Assembly (NCBI RefSeq): GCF_026151655.1
Contig: NZ_JAMQPN010000004.1
Coordinates: forward strand, 62,001-126,000
Length of the DNA stretch: 64,000 bases
Direction of reading: 5' to 3'
Source of the DNA: Leptospira soteropolitanensis
Lineage (GTDB): Bacteria > Spirochaetota > Leptospiria > Leptospirales > Leptospiraceae
The translations under genes and the position numbers were made by a program. Shown here one piece after another: positions 23,049 through 33,055 of this stretch. The notes under the pieces were generated by a model. That model saw only the letters and a program-made list of their open reading frames with translations, did not search any database and had not been told where the DNA came from. The stretch's first letter is position 1. Each line of letters opens with the position of its first letter.

Positions 23049-25880
23049 ATGCAAAAACTGGGCATTATCTTTCTATTTTTTTTTCTTGGTTCTTGTCAAA
23101 ATAAAGATAAGTCTCCCTTTTTATTCTTTGGTGATGGTTTCAGTGAATCACCTATTTTTCAGTTTCAATATGGAAATGCGGAAGAGGAGGGAAACCTAGT
23201 TGAGAACACAAGTTCGATCAGTTTCGAATCTGGAGTTCTTTGCCTTCATTCTCTACCTATTTCTTTGTATGTGCGGGAGTTAGGTGCCAAATTTCGAATT
23301 TGTTGGAAAACGAGTATTGATGTCGCAAACCAATGGAAAGAAGGTTTTTTACATTTAACGGAAGATTCAAACGAATATCCTACTTGGAATTGGAAAGGTA
23401 AAGGGGCAGAGGCAGTACTCACTGAATATGGAAAGTGGAAAAAGGATTCAGATAAAGAAGGATTTCTTTTAGAGTGGAACTCACAAATTTGGTCAAGTGG
23501 CCTTACCACCTATCAAACTTTTGCCATACATCACCCGTTATTTTTACAGAGAACAAAGGACGAATGTGAAGTTATATTTTCTACACAAACAATTACTGGA
23601 TCTCCTAATAAACGGCCGATTCTTTCCTTAGTTTTTCCTTGTCCTGATCTAAATGAAATTTCAGAACTAATTCAAACACAAAATGACAAATGGTTCTCAG
23701 AGTGTGTGCCAGGTGAACCTAATGTATCTGAACTTTTTCGACATTCTGAGTCATCTTATCAAAGATTTTTGGAGTGGGAAAATCCAAAGGAAACTGTGAT
23801 CTGTCCGAGATCGGATTCATTGGATTGGGTTAAGGACGGCATTCGTAAGTCATTTCGTTCCGAACTATTTTCCAAACGAACCAAATTAATTTTGCCTCAT
23901 GGAATGGTTCTCTTTTCGGATGATCCTGGACTTTTCAGCATTCCGATTCCAAAAGAATTCCTCACAGATTTAGGAACACAAACGTCTGTTCTCTGGGGAA
24001 ATACAGATTACCACGATTCAGAATTTATATTTCGTCAAGGAACTGAGTTTTTTTCCAACCAAACAAATTCCATCTCTTGTCGAAACCAATACAATTTTTG
24101 GAATTCAAAAGACCTATTTTGTGGGAATCCAGGACTCCCCAACCAATTAGAAAAAAAAATTAAGGAGGATCGTCCTCCGAGTTGCCAAGCCAAACAAATT
24201 CAAATTACTGAATTTTATCCGGGAAACCATTTTGAATCCCAATTTCCAATCCCAGCCTTTTTTGAATTTCAAAATACGGGAGAAACCTGTGATGGTTCTT
24301 CCCTGCAATGGGTTTTTGAAAATACCATTTATCCTCTGTCAGCTGAAGAGTTGATTTTACCGAAAGGAGCCATATTCCTTATCACAAGAAAATTATGGTC
24401 AGGTTGGAATCTTTTAGAAAAAGAAAAACCATTTTCGATCCCGAAAGTGGTATATCAAATTCCCAACTTTCATTGGGAGAATAGAAACGATAAAGAGAGG
24501 GTATCTTATACAAACAATCCCACTTTTTACCATTTACTTCGGCTTAATACACAAAATCGATATTCTATTGTTGTCGATTCATTCGGGGAGCACCCACATA
24601 CGAGAACCTTAGCATCTTCGGCTCTTTTGGCATACGGATTTCAAATGAGTCCAGGTTCATTCAATGTCGGTTTGGTGGACCATTTATTTACTGAATTATT
24701 AGAATATAACCCAAACCAATCGCCTTTTTTAGATTTTGGATTTACTGGTTTTGAGGAAGGAGTTGTATCGTTTCAAAGAGAAAACGGAAATACGTATCTA
24801 TTTTGGAAACCAAGTGAAGTTAGATTTCAAACTTTGGCAACCTCTCCTTCTCCCTGTAATGGAGATGGTTTTTATCAATTGCCTGATGGTTTTTTTTCTG
24901 AGAATTTTTATTCTCTTCGCTACCTAAGTAAGGAGAAGGGTCAGTCGGTTGTCCTTTCTTGGGATCCAAAGTCTATAAAAGAAAGAACTTTGGGAGGCAC
25001 ACATTCCTTACATCCGGAACCAAGCCCTATTTTCTTTTCTAGATCCATTCTTGCATCCGACCATTGTATTTCTGACTTTCGAAGCCCAGGAAAAGAGAAA
25101 CACCGAAGTTTAGAAATAAGTAGGTGGGATGGTGAATTCACTTACCTTACCAACTTTCCACTTGGTACTCAAACGGAAGTTAGATTAGGAAATAACAGTA
25201 ATACCATCCCGCTTTCCTTACAAACCTCTGGGACAAATATCTATTTAGTAAATTCGGGAGGACCATTCCCATTTTCCATAGAAGAACAACTTTATTCTTA
25301 TTTTAGCGATCCTTCTTTGATCCAACCAAGAAGTTTTTTAGAACGTAAGGGCCCTGTCCAAATAGAAGCAATTTTTCCCAATCCGAAAGATTCGCAAAAT
25401 GAATGGATCTATCTTTGTAATCGTTCAGAAAATCCAGAGGATATGAGTTCTTATCTCGTCGAAGACGAAGCGAGCACAGATGAACTTACCTCATATCAAT
25501 CTCGGTTTCCAAATCTTTATCCTTTCGTGAATGGAGGCAAAACTTTTGAATTGAATTCGACCATTTTGTACCCAGGGCATTGTGCTTGGGTTGTGGATCC
25601 AGACGGTAAAGATTGGGTTTTTCCTATTTTCCAAAAAGATTCTGACTTACTCCTCACGATCAAAACTACGCAAACGATTGGAAACGGAATTTCATCGGGG
25701 GAATCCATTCAACTTCGTAAAAAAATAGGACAAATTTCTAAGTTGATTTCTTCTTTCGGACATAAAGAAAGTTTTTCTCCCTTTCGAATTCCTGTGACTA
25801 CCGGTGAGTTTCTTTGGCTAAAAACAGGATCTGATGGAATGTCCCCTGAGGACTTCGAAATTTACCGTGAGGAATTTTGA
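23049..25880 (+). CDS. Large cysteine-rich lipoprotein, unknown function
   Basis: A 943-residue lipoprotein with signal sequence and lipobox (FFFLGSC). The frame allows a TTG start at 23037, but the ATG at 23049 follows a strong Shine-Dalgarno sequence and gives a cleaner signal peptide. The chain is rich in aromatic residues and has many paired cysteines. Two stretches (about residues 382-475, ITEFYPGNHFES, and about 768-870, IEAIFPNPKDSQNEWIYLCN) resemble lamin-tail-type beta-sandwich domains found in secreted bacterial proteins; this match is tentative. It leads a three-gene exported cluster with four-base overlaps. Confidence 0.8.
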   Translation: MQKLGIIFLFFFLGSCQNKDKSPFLFFGDGFSESPIFQFQYGNAEEEGNLVENTSSISFESGVLCLHSLPISLYVRELGAKFRICWKTSIDVANQWKEGFLHLTEDSNEYPTWNWKGKGAEAVLTEYGKWKKDSDKEGFLLEWNSQIWSSGLTTYQTFAIHHPLFLQRTKDECEVIFSTQTITGSPNKRPILSLVFPCPDLNEISELIQTQNDKWFSECVPGEPNVSELFRHSESSYQRFLEWENPKETVICPRSDSLDWVKDGIRKSFRSELFSKRTKLILPHGMVLFSDDPGLFSIPIPKEFLTDLGTQTSVLWGNTDYHDSEFIFRQGTEFFSNQTNSISCRNQYNFWNSKDLFCGNPGLPNQLEKKIKEDRPPSCQAKQIQITEFYPGNHFESQFPIPAFFEFQNTGETCDGSSLQWVFENTIYPLSAEELILPKGAIFLITRKLWSGWNLLEKEKPFSIPKVVYQIPNFHWENRNDKERVSYTNNPTFYHLLRLNTQNRYSIVVDSFGEHPHTRTLASSALLAYGFQMSPGSFNVGLVDHLFTELLEYNPNQSPFLDFGFTGFEEGVVSFQRENGNTYLFWKPSEVRFQTLATSPSPCNGDGFYQLPDGFFSENFYSLRYLSKEKGQSVVLSWDPKSIKERTLGGTHSLHPEPSPIFFSRSILASDHCISDFRSPGKEKHRSLEISRWDGEFTYLTNFPLGTQTEVRLGNNSNTIPLSLQTSGTNIYLVNSGGPFPFSIEEQLYSYFSDPSLIQPRSFLERKGPVQIEAIFPNPKDSQNEWIYLCNRSENPEDMSSYLVEDEASTDELTSYQSRFPNLYPFVNGGKTFELNSTILYPGHCAWVVDPDGKDWVFPIFQKDSDLLLTIKTTQTIGNGISSGESIQLRKKIGQISKLISSFGHKESFSPFRIPVTTGEFLWLKTGSDGMSPEDFEIYREEF

Positions 25881-27304
25881 TTCGGTCGTCGGCGCATTTT
25901 CTTTTCGTGATATCTTTGTTAGTGGTTAGTTCTCCTAGATTCGGTGTGGGTGTTGAAGTGGGAATTTTGGGATATGAATTGTTTTTAAAAGAAACTGTTG
26001 GTAATAAAAAAAATCAAACTCCTGGTTGGGATTTACAATCATCTCCAGTTGGTTTGGATTTTCAGAATCTATCTTATCTAAACCGGATTTCTGGACAATC
26101 CATGTTTGTTGGTCTTAAGGACAAAAATAAAAGAGACCAATTCGTTTGGGACTTAGAGATCCAACTCACAACAGGAAAGGAAACGGGATTAAGGCCTTTT
26201 TACTTGGGTAAAAACAATTATATAGGTTATGAAACTTCCAAATTTCTTTTCGGGGTAGGACGGAGAGAACATAAGTTTCGACCTAGGAGTTTTCAAACCA
26301 GTTTTGATGGAGGTGAGGGAGTTTTTTTAGAATTCCAACCGCAAACCAATTTGATCCTACAGTTTTTTCTCTGGGACCAATATTCTGGATCTTTGTTACT
26401 CGATAAAGATAGATTTCATTCCATACTTCCCCAGTCACAAAAGCAAAAGCCGGATCGTTTAGAAGAAGTAGATTCCGGTGAAAACAAAAGAAGCCATCAC
26501 CGGCGACATTCTTTTGGATTGGTTTATGGAGATTATCTAAATCTTCGTTTGGGAATACAATACATGGAGTTAGGAAGTTGGGGGCGACATGTAAAGGATA
26601 GTCCAAGAGAAACCAAAGTTTTAGGTGCAGATGGCGATTCATTGTTAAATGGAAATTTGGGTTTCGGTTGGGATTTATATTTTTTAGAAGTACAATTTGA
26701 TTTTCTGTGGGCCAAGGGTAATGACAGAACGAGTTCTAAAATTACAAATTCTCCTGGATCTATCCCAATTTCAGGAGAAGCAATCCAATGGGCAGCAGAA
26801 CTTCAGTTTGGTGGTTTTTTGGTCAGAAGTTCTCATTTTCTATCGGATCGGGAAGAAAGAAATTCAAAAAACCAAATCATTCGTGATGGTTATGTGTCCT
26901 TCGGATCTCATCCAGGACAAACCCCTTACATTTCACAAATTTTTCGAGTTTTTCCTTCTTCTGCCGTAACGGATTCAGGATATGATAAAAACTTTGCTTT
27001 AATCGATGGAAAGTGTTTTGGATATTTGAGTGAACTTATTTTGCAATTCGCCTACAGGCAGTTTGTTGGTAAAATTGTCGGTAACTACTTTTTGCCTTAC
27101 AAGGTAGGAGGGGCTTCTGATGGAAGGATTAGTTTTCAAAAAAGAGAATTTGAAGCGTTCTTTATCGCTGAAGGACTTTTGGAACTGTCCTTAAAAGAAG
27201 AATCATCTTTTGAACTTGGAATTGGGTTTTCTCAGATATTTTTGCCTGAATCCATTGGTATCAAATCAAATTTTGGATATGTGTTTGGTAAGTTGGAACT
27301 ATGA
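25877..27304 (+). CDS. Exported protein, probable outer-membrane beta-barrel
   Basis: A 475-residue protein with a signal peptide (residues 5-20) and no lipobox. The body alternates short amphipathic strands rich in Gly, aromatic and polar residues, and it ends in a strand (SNFGYVFGKLEL) typical of outer-membrane barrels, though not with a terminal Phe. It starts at a TTG that overlaps the previous stop by four bases (25877-25880). I cannot assign a family. Its position between two lipoproteins suggests they work together at the cell surface. Confidence 0.7.
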   Translation: MIRSSAHFLFVISLLVVSSPRFGVGVEVGILGYELFLKETVGNKKNQTPGWDLQSSPVGLDFQNLSYLNRISGQSMFVGLKDKNKRDQFVWDLEIQLTTGKETGLRPFYLGKNNYIGYETSKFLFGVGRREHKFRPRSFQTSFDGGEGVFLEFQPQTNLILQFFLWDQYSGSLLLDKDRFHSILPQSQKQKPDRLEEVDSGENKRSHHRRHSFGLVYGDYLNLRLGIQYMELGSWGRHVKDSPRETKVLGADGDSLLNGNLGFGWDLYFLEVQFDFLWAKGNDRTSSKITNSPGSIPISGEAIQWAAELQFGGFLVRSSHFLSDREERNSKNQIIRDGYVSFGSHPGQTPYISQIFRVFPSSAVTDSGYDKNFALIDGKCFGYLSELILQFAYRQFVGKIVGNYFLPYKVGGASDGRISFQKREFEAFFIAEGLLELSLKEESSFELGIGFSQIFLPESIGIKSNFGYVFGKLEL

Positions 27305-28920
27305 CAAAAATTAAATGGATTTTATTTCTATTAATCTCAATGTTTTTTCTATTTTGTCAAAAACCAAAATCTAAAGTGGACCTCTCTTGGCTTCTTCTTC
27401 CAACCTCTCCTATTTCGGAATTATATTTCTCCTACCCAGGCCGAAATGTTGCAGAAGATAAAAAACGGATAGTAAAAGATGCTTTGATTTCTGAGATTCG
27501 AAAGGCAAAGGTTTCGATTCACGCATATTTATATTCCATAGATGATTATGAAATCCTTTCTGAGCTATATTTGAAAAAAAGGATGGGTTTAGACATTCAA
27601 CTATATGGTGATAAAGAGGAAGAATATTCTGAACTCCAGTCTCTAGGTCTCGAAATTCGAAGATGGTCTGGATCAGGGATTCACCATACTAAAATCTGGA
27701 TTATTGACGGGTGTCGTTTTTTTGCAGGAACGGGAAATTATACCACCCACGGATTGTATACCGATCATAATGTTTTTTGGGCTCAGAATATTTCGAAAGA
27801 CGAAATTGAGTCGATTCATTCCACGCTTCTTGGAACCAATCCGAGAGGTTTTTTCCGAATAGGCTCCTTACAATACTGGGTTTCGCCTGAAGCAGGTTTA
27901 GAAATCCAACAAGAATTAATTGAAGCAGTGATGACAGCAAAACAATCAATTAAATACTTAATCTATTCTCATTATGATCCTATCCTTAGTTTAAAGTTAA
28001 TAGAAGCTAGTCAAAGAGGTGTGAGGGTCGAAGGAATTTATAATGCACCTATAATGAGTTCCAATCCAGAAGGTGTTTTTCTTAGTCAAAATTTAGAATA
28101 TCCTTCACAAATTTATGAAGATGGAAATGTTGATTTTATATATAAAAATGATCGTTACTTAGGTGGGCTTTTACACCACAAAACATTGATCGTTGATGAC
28201 AGATATGTGTTTACTGGTTCATATAACTATTCGGTGTCAGCGAGGGATAAAAATAAAGAGGTCTTTGTCAAAATGGACCATCCCTCTATCACAGAAGAAT
28301 TTTTAGCTGAATGGAAGAGAGTGTTAATGCTGGCAAATCCAATTTCTAAATCCTTTGATGGTTCTTATGAAGAAGAGATGGAAAATACTTTGCGTATGTT
28401 TTCTCTTAGACAATATCAAAATTCTCTATTTCAAACTAACATACTGTTTAATACAGAAGGTGTTTTTGATTCCAATTCCAATGCTCTTTCCAGTGCCTAT
28501 AAACAGACATTAGGACTTACTGGACCTCTGCGAACAAAATTAGGGAATCGATTTGATTATACATTTCGTGGGGCAGATCCAATCTGGGAGGAGAGTGAAG
28601 GAGAAAACCTTCACCTCTCTTTCCAAAATTATTTTATGGGAACTAAGGTAAGCCTTTCTAGTGGGGAAAGGGTAATATCTCTTTCTCTCTGGGACGGCTC
28701 TCATCCTAAAGAGAATTTTGTATTAGATTCGAATTCAACAGTGATCGGAAATACTGACTTTTGGAAGGGAAAAAATTTATGGATTTGGGTTCAGACAGAA
28801 AATCGCAGAATTTCGTTTTGTCAGTATAAAGTAAAAACAAACCCTCCGGAGTGGATGGTCTTTTTGCAAAATCGACTAGAAACTTTAGGAAAACTTTCGC
28901 CTATTTGTTTTAGTGGTTAG
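27301..28920 (+). CDS. Phospholipase D-like lipoprotein with two HKD motifs
   Basis: A 539-residue lipoprotein with signal and lipobox-like SMFFLFC. The PLD superfamily fold is shown by two intact HxK(x)4D motifs: His129-Lys131-Asp136 (HTKIWIID, followed by GTGNY) and His292-Lys294-Asp299 (HHKTLIVD, followed by GSYNYS). It should form a two-lobed phosphodiesterase active site; whether the substrate is lipid or nucleic acid cannot be read from sequence. The C-terminal 180 residues are unassigned. The start overlaps the barrel-like gene by four bases. Confidence 0.85.
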   Translation: MTKIKWILFLLISMFFLFCQKPKSKVDLSWLLLPTSPISELYFSYPGRNVAEDKKRIVKDALISEIRKAKVSIHAYLYSIDDYEILSELYLKKRMGLDIQLYGDKEEEYSELQSLGLEIRRWSGSGIHHTKIWIIDGCRFFAGTGNYTTHGLYTDHNVFWAQNISKDEIESIHSTLLGTNPRGFFRIGSLQYWVSPEAGLEIQQELIEAVMTAKQSIKYLIYSHYDPILSLKLIEASQRGVRVEGIYNAPIMSSNPEGVFLSQNLEYPSQIYEDGNVDFIYKNDRYLGGLLHHKTLIVDDRYVFTGSYNYSVSARDKNKEVFVKMDHPSITEEFLAEWKRVLMLANPISKSFDGSYEEEMENTLRMFSLRQYQNSLFQTNILFNTEGVFDSNSNALSSAYKQTLGLTGPLRTKLGNRFDYTFRGADPIWEESEGENLHLSFQNYFMGTKVSLSSGERVISLSLWDGSHPKENFVLDSNSTVIGNTDFWKGKNLWIWVQTENRRISFCQYKVKTNPPEWMVFLQNRLETLGKLSPICFSG

Positions 28921-28924
28921 GTAG

Positions 28925-29110
28925 TCATTCCATTTTGTCTTCAATGACTGGGACAAGAATCTTTGCGATTTCATCTTGGAGTTTCATGTAATTATTGATA
29001 CCTAAATGAGTGATTTGTTTATTCACATCGTTTAACATCGTTTGTATGAGAAGGATAAGTGTGTGTTTCTTATCTGCTGGAATTTTTGAATCATGGATCA
29101 GGTCTGACAT
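28925..29110 (-). CDS. Small cytoplasmic protein, unknown function
   Basis: A 61-residue, probably helical protein (MSDLIHDSKIPADKK start, ending VIEDKME). No signal, membrane segment or recognised motif. It lies 43 bases downstream of the MFS gene on the same strand and four bases from the convergent PLD gene. There is no strong Shine-Dalgarno sequence, so it is a modest prediction supported mainly by composition and by filling an otherwise empty gap. Confidence 0.5.
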   Translation of the reverse strand: MSDLIHDSKIPADKKHTLILLIQTMLNDVNKQITHLGINNYMKLQDEIAKILVPVIEDKME

Positions 29111-29153
29111 GGCATGTCCAGTATTCTTTAGAAAAGAGATTTTCCAAGCATTT

Positions 29154-30395
29154 TTAGACCCAGTTTTTTAGTTCTAAGTCTTTTAACTTAGGAGAGAACC
29201 GAAAGGTAAAAAATACAATGAGTAGGGTCATGGTAGCACCGAAAACGACAGAACCCACTGGCCCTAGGATTTTTGCGGAAAGCCCTGATTCAAAGGCTCC
29301 AATTTCGTTTGAGGATCCAATAAATACCTTATTAATTGCACTCACCCTTCCTCGCATTTCTTCTGGAGTCATTGTTTGCATAATGGTTGACCGAACCACA
29401 ACAGAAACACTATCAAAAACTCCTGATAGAAATAATGCAAATAGAGATAATAAAGAAGATTCAGAAAGTCCAAATACGAGCATACACAAGCCAAAACCAA
29501 ATACACAAAGTAACAAAACCCGTCCCGATTTTTCTAAAGGAGGTTTGTATGTTAAATAGTATGCCATAAGAAGTGCCCCAAGGGACGGAGCCGCTCGCAA
29601 GTATCCAAGTCCTTCCGAGCCAACAAAAAGAATGTCTTTTGCATATACAGGTAAAAGAGCGACTGCTCCTCCGAAAAGAACCGCAAACATATCGAGTGCC
29701 ATTGCACCTAACATAATTTCATTTTTTAAAACAAAACGAAGTCCTTTGAGAAGGCTATCTTTTAAGGCTTCTTTCTCTTTTCTTTCGGGAAGGCTTCGTT
29801 TTGCGATCCAGAAGAATAGTAAAAAGGGTAGTCCGATACAAAAAGAATCAAGCGCATACGCTGCTTGCATTCCGAAACTTCCATAAACAATTCCGCCGAG
29901 TGCAGGCCCAATGACTGCCCCTGCTTGGAAGGAAGTTCCCATCCATGCAGCTGAATGTGGGTAATGCTCTCTTGGAACAAGTTGCGTTACAAAACTAAAA
30001 ATAGCTGGTGAAATAAAACCTCTGGCAATTCCAGAAACTAAAATGACTAAAAAGATGGGAAAAGCTTTGTATTTAAGAAGTAAAAAGCCAAGTGGGCCGG
30101 TGAAAGCATATAAAGTCAATGAACAGAGGAATAAAAAGAATAAACAAATAACAATGATATTGCGCCGATCTCTAAGATCTGCTAAGTGTCCAGCATAGAG
30201 AGATACCACAATTGAAGGAACGGCTTCAAAAAGACCTACGAGTCCTAAGTCTAAAACACTTCCTGTAAGTTCATAGACCTGCCAACCAACGATGGTAGCT
30301 TGTATATTGATGGCAAGGACCATAAAAAACCTTGCTACGATAAAAAAACGAAAATCGCGGTGTTTGAAAATGGCCAAAGAAAGGTTTTTCTTCAT
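29154..30395 (-). CDS. Major facilitator superfamily transporter (EntS-like group)
   Basis: A 413-residue inner-membrane transporter with about twelve hydrophobic segments. The N-terminal half has the MFS loop 2-3 motif as GHLADLRDRRN, and the opening FKHRDFRFFIVARFF and TIVGWQVYELTGS are characteristic of the MFS_3/EntS-like exporter group. The substrate is unknown. It lies 58 bases downstream of the OmpL47-like gene on the same strand. Confidence 0.88.
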   Translation of the reverse strand: MKKNLSLAIFKHRDFRFFIVARFFMVLAINIQATIVGWQVYELTGSVLDLGLVGLFEAVPSIVVSLYAGHLADLRDRRNIIVICLFFLFLCSLTLYAFTGPLGFLLLKYKAFPIFLVILVSGIARGFISPAIFSFVTQLVPREHYPHSAAWMGTSFQAGAVIGPALGGIVYGSFGMQAAYALDSFCIGLPFLLFFWIAKRSLPERKEKEALKDSLLKGLRFVLKNEIMLGAMALDMFAVLFGGAVALLPVYAKDILFVGSEGLGYLRAAPSLGALLMAYYLTYKPPLEKSGRVLLLCVFGFGLCMLVFGLSESSLLSLFALFLSGVFDSVSVVVRSTIMQTMTPEEMRGRVSAINKVFIGSSNEIGAFESGLSAKILGPVGSVVFGATMTLLIVFFTFRFSPKLKDLELKNWV

Positions 30396-30453
30396 CTCTT
30401 CGGCCAGTGTTTCTATGTCTTAATTTTGGGGCAATTCACAATCGAAGAATCTT

Positions 30454-31437
30454 TTAATTCGATTCGCTACCTAACTGGAAATTTAAAGTTTTGACTGCTT
30501 CTTCATTTCCCACTTGGTCGACAGCATAGTAGAAAAGTTGAAATGAACCTTTACATACTGATTTTAAATCGATTATGGATATTTCTGCGTTGTAGGGTTT
30601 AAATTCGGTTTGCGTACCCGACTGACAAGTGTAAGCCACAAGTATATCCTTGGTTCCACTCAGACGATCCTTTGCTGTTAACCTGATTTTTGTTTCTGGA
30701 GATATATACTGCATTCGACCTTTTCCGATGGAACTTGGGCCTACCCATTCCATTTTGGTTTCAGGTGGTGTAATATCTTTAATAAAATCCAAAACCTGCA
30801 TTGTTTCTTTATTTCCAACTTGGTCTAGAGAAAAATAGCGTAATTGATAACTACCTTCCTCCTTCACAGGAATTGATGTGAGAGTTTTAGCTGAATTCCA
30901 ATGGTCATTTCCTAGTTTGTATCGCACTTCAGATACACCGGAGGCATCATCCGAAGGATTCAGTGTCAACTGGTTCTTGGTTAAGTATCGAACGGACTCT
31001 TCCTTTTCTTTTACGATAATAAAACTATCTGTACTAATAACGGAAACCGCTTTTTTGGGTTCCTGTTTTGGGACAAAGACCTTTTTGGCTACGAATTCTT
31101 TGGGAACAGAAAGTGGAGATCCAGGTTCAACATTTGTAGAATAAACTTGGGTCCAAAAACCCTTAGCTCCATATTCACCTAACCTGCGAACACGAAAGTA
31201 TTCAAAGTTGTCTTTTGGTGTTACGGTGATTCGATTCCCTTTAAATTGAATGGATTCTGGTGGTTTCGGGGCAATGGAATCCCCTGACTCATTTGGTTTT
31301 TCTTGCCAAAGTTCTAGCTCAAAATTGGCATCTGCTTCTGCATCAATGACAATACGAAGTTCTCTTGTTGGTTTGGAAACAAGAGAACCAAATGTTAGAA
31401 AAAAGATTCCGAGGATCAGTAATAAATATCGATTCAT
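30454..31437 (-). CDS. Exported OmpL47-like repeat protein
   Basis: A 327-residue protein with a signal peptide (residues 4-20) and no lipobox. Two copies of a beta-rich repeat are visible, each ending in a similar block: LRYFSLDQVGNKE (about residue 205) and LFYYAVDQVGNEE (about residue 305). These resemble the repeat of the leptospiral surface protein OmpL47. It starts seven bases after the stop of the LysM-FecR gene, so the two are probably one operon acting in the periplasm or at the surface. Confidence 0.75.
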   Translation of the reverse strand: MNRYLLLILGIFFLTFGSLVSKPTRELRIVIDAEADANFELELWQEKPNESGDSIAPKPPESIQFKGNRITVTPKDNFEYFRVRRLGEYGAKGFWTQVYSTNVEPGSPLSVPKEFVAKKVFVPKQEPKKAVSVISTDSFIIVKEKEESVRYLTKNQLTLNPSDDASGVSEVRYKLGNDHWNSAKTLTSIPVKEEGSYQLRYFSLDQVGNKETMQVLDFIKDITPPETKMEWVGPSSIGKGRMQYISPETKIRLTAKDRLSGTKDILVAYTCQSGTQTEFKPYNAEISIIDLKSVCKGSFQLFYYAVDQVGNEEAVKTLNFQLGSESN

Positions 31438-31444
31438 ATTCCTT

Positions 31445-32233
31445 CTATTCTTCTTTTAGGCGAGGTGCTTCTGGAATTTTATAAGGTTGTACGGGAGACT
31501 TCCCTTTTTCCACAAAAGTTGCCATCCCTTGTTTCAACTCGACTGTTTTACCTTCTGCAGCCACATCAACCACTCCTTCAAAACAAGAAATGGTAGAACT
31601 TAGTTTATCATCTAACTCCACACGAAATTCAGTACCTCTAACTCCCGCAGTAGAAGAGGGGCTTACGATATTGAACTTATGTTCGGTGGTAGGAGGGTTG
31701 GATTTATTGACTTTTGCGTCCAAACTTCCTTTAAACAAAGCAACAGTGACCGGACCACCTTTTTTTTCTTCACCCTTCACTTCAAAGTGGCTATTGTTTA
31801 AAATTCTAACCATACCCACATTATTAATATGAACATCGGTTTTTCCTTTGCCAGCAGTTTTGATTTGGTCATTGGGATGAAGTTCTTGTCCCAGTTTCAA
31901 AGGAACCCAAGGACCTTTTCCACCAGTTCCATTCCATTCCACTTGTCCCATCACAAATTCAGTGACACCAACCACTGCCTTACGAAGAAAAACCGGAACC
32001 ACTAGAGAAAGACCTGGTTTGATCAAATCAGGATTAGGAATTTTATTGTGTTTTAAAAGTTCTGGCCAACGTTTTGGATCAGAAAGATGTCTTTCTGAGA
32101 TCAAAGAGAGTGTTTCGCCCTTTTGAACCGTAATGGTGATCGGCTCTAAAGTTTCACCACCTTCCGCAAAAAGGGAAAACGAACCGAATGTTATGATAAG
32201 TACTAAGGTTGAATGTAAGATGGACTTTCTCAT
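31445..32233 (-). CDS. LysM and FecR domain exported protein
   Basis: A 262-residue protein with a signal peptide (to about residue 23), a LysM peptidoglycan-binding domain (about 32-80, VQKGETLSLISERHL, PGLSLVVP) and a FecR-type domain (about 85-230, GQVEWNG, NDQIKTAGKGKTDVHI, GVRGTEFRVEL). It is probably anchored to the cell wall, with the FecR part as a ligand-binding or scaffold domain; no FecI-type sigma factor is adjacent. The OmpL47-like gene follows after seven bases. Confidence 0.88.
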   Translation of the reverse strand: MRKSILHSTLVLIITFGSFSLFAEGGETLEPITITVQKGETLSLISERHLSDPKRWPELLKHNKIPNPDLIKPGLSLVVPVFLRKAVVGVTEFVMGQVEWNGTGGKGPWVPLKLGQELHPNDQIKTAGKGKTDVHINNVGMVRILNNSHFEVKGEEKKGGPVTVALFKGSLDAKVNKSNPPTTEHKFNIVSPSSTAGVRGTEFRVELDDKLSSTISCFEGVVDVAAEGKTVELKQGMATFVEKGKSPVQPYKIPEAPRLKEE

Positions 32234-32391
32234 ATACGTACTCTTCCAAACTAATCTTAAAATTTCCAGCGATTTCGAAAAACTTGGGGATTTTTCTAAG
32301 GATAGTTTTTTCCATTTTTTTAGAATTCGCTAAAGAAGGAATGTGATTCTCCGAGGGTCTGCTAGCAAAAAACTCTACAATCGTTAGGTTG

Positions 32392-32952
32392 TTACTGATT
32401 TTGCAAAAAATAAATTCCAAGAGCGGCAGCCATCTGCGGATGGTGGATTGTTCCGTCGAGTAACATTCGTTTTACTTCATTTGGTTTTTTTAAAACAATT
32501 TCAATATCTTCTCCCTCATCAAATTCAACTTCATGGGTTGGTTCTACATCGTAAGCAACATACGAATATGACCAGTTAGTGAACATAGCCGGATTACCAG
32601 AAAACTTAGAAAGTAATTTATATTTTGTAGGATCTGTTGCATAACCCGTTTCTTCCCTTAGTTCTCGTATGGCTGAAATCAGTTCGGAGCCAGGTTCTTC
32701 CTCGTCTACAATGCCACCAGGAATTTCTAGGCTATCTTCGCCGATCCCGTGCCTATATTGATTGATGAGTAAAATTTCTCCTGTTTTGGTGACAGGTACC
32801 ACATTGACCCAGTTTTTAGATTTGATTACATAATAGGTTTTTTCTTCCAGAGAACGGGGGAGTTGAATGTCAAAACTTGCAAGAGTATAGATCGGTGTGG
32901 GGTAGAGGTCTTTCCAGTTTTTTCTTTCTTTCACTTTTATACCTAGGGTCAA
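32392..32952 (-). CDS. Nudix hydrolase, probable ADP-ribose pyrophosphatase
   Basis: A 186-residue cytoplasmic hydrolase of nucleoside diphosphate derivatives. The Nudix box GX5EX7REUXEEXGU is complete (from GGIVDEEEPGSE through RELREETGY). The upstream NQYRHGIGEDSLEIPGG is typical of ADP-ribose pyrophosphatases, so ADP-ribose is the best guess for substrate. It is divergent from the GST gene; a 103-base gap holds both promoters. A further 158 bases separate it from the LysM-FecR gene, where I see no clear signal. Confidence 0.9.
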   Translation of the reverse strand: MTLGIKVKERKNWKDLYPTPIYTLASFDIQLPRSLEEKTYYVIKSKNWVNVVPVTKTGEILLINQYRHGIGEDSLEIPGGIVDEEEPGSELISAIRELREETGYATDPTKYKLLSKFSGNPAMFTNWSYSYVAYDVEPTHEVEFDEGEDIEIVLKKPNEVKRMLLDGTIHHPQMAAALGIYFLQNQ

Positions 32953-33055
32953 AGGAATTTTTGTTCCTAGATACTGTATAGAGATTTTCCTTCTTTTTTG
33001 AAATTATAAAAAACTTAATCTTGAAGGATGAAAGCACAAAGAAAATTATCTACTT

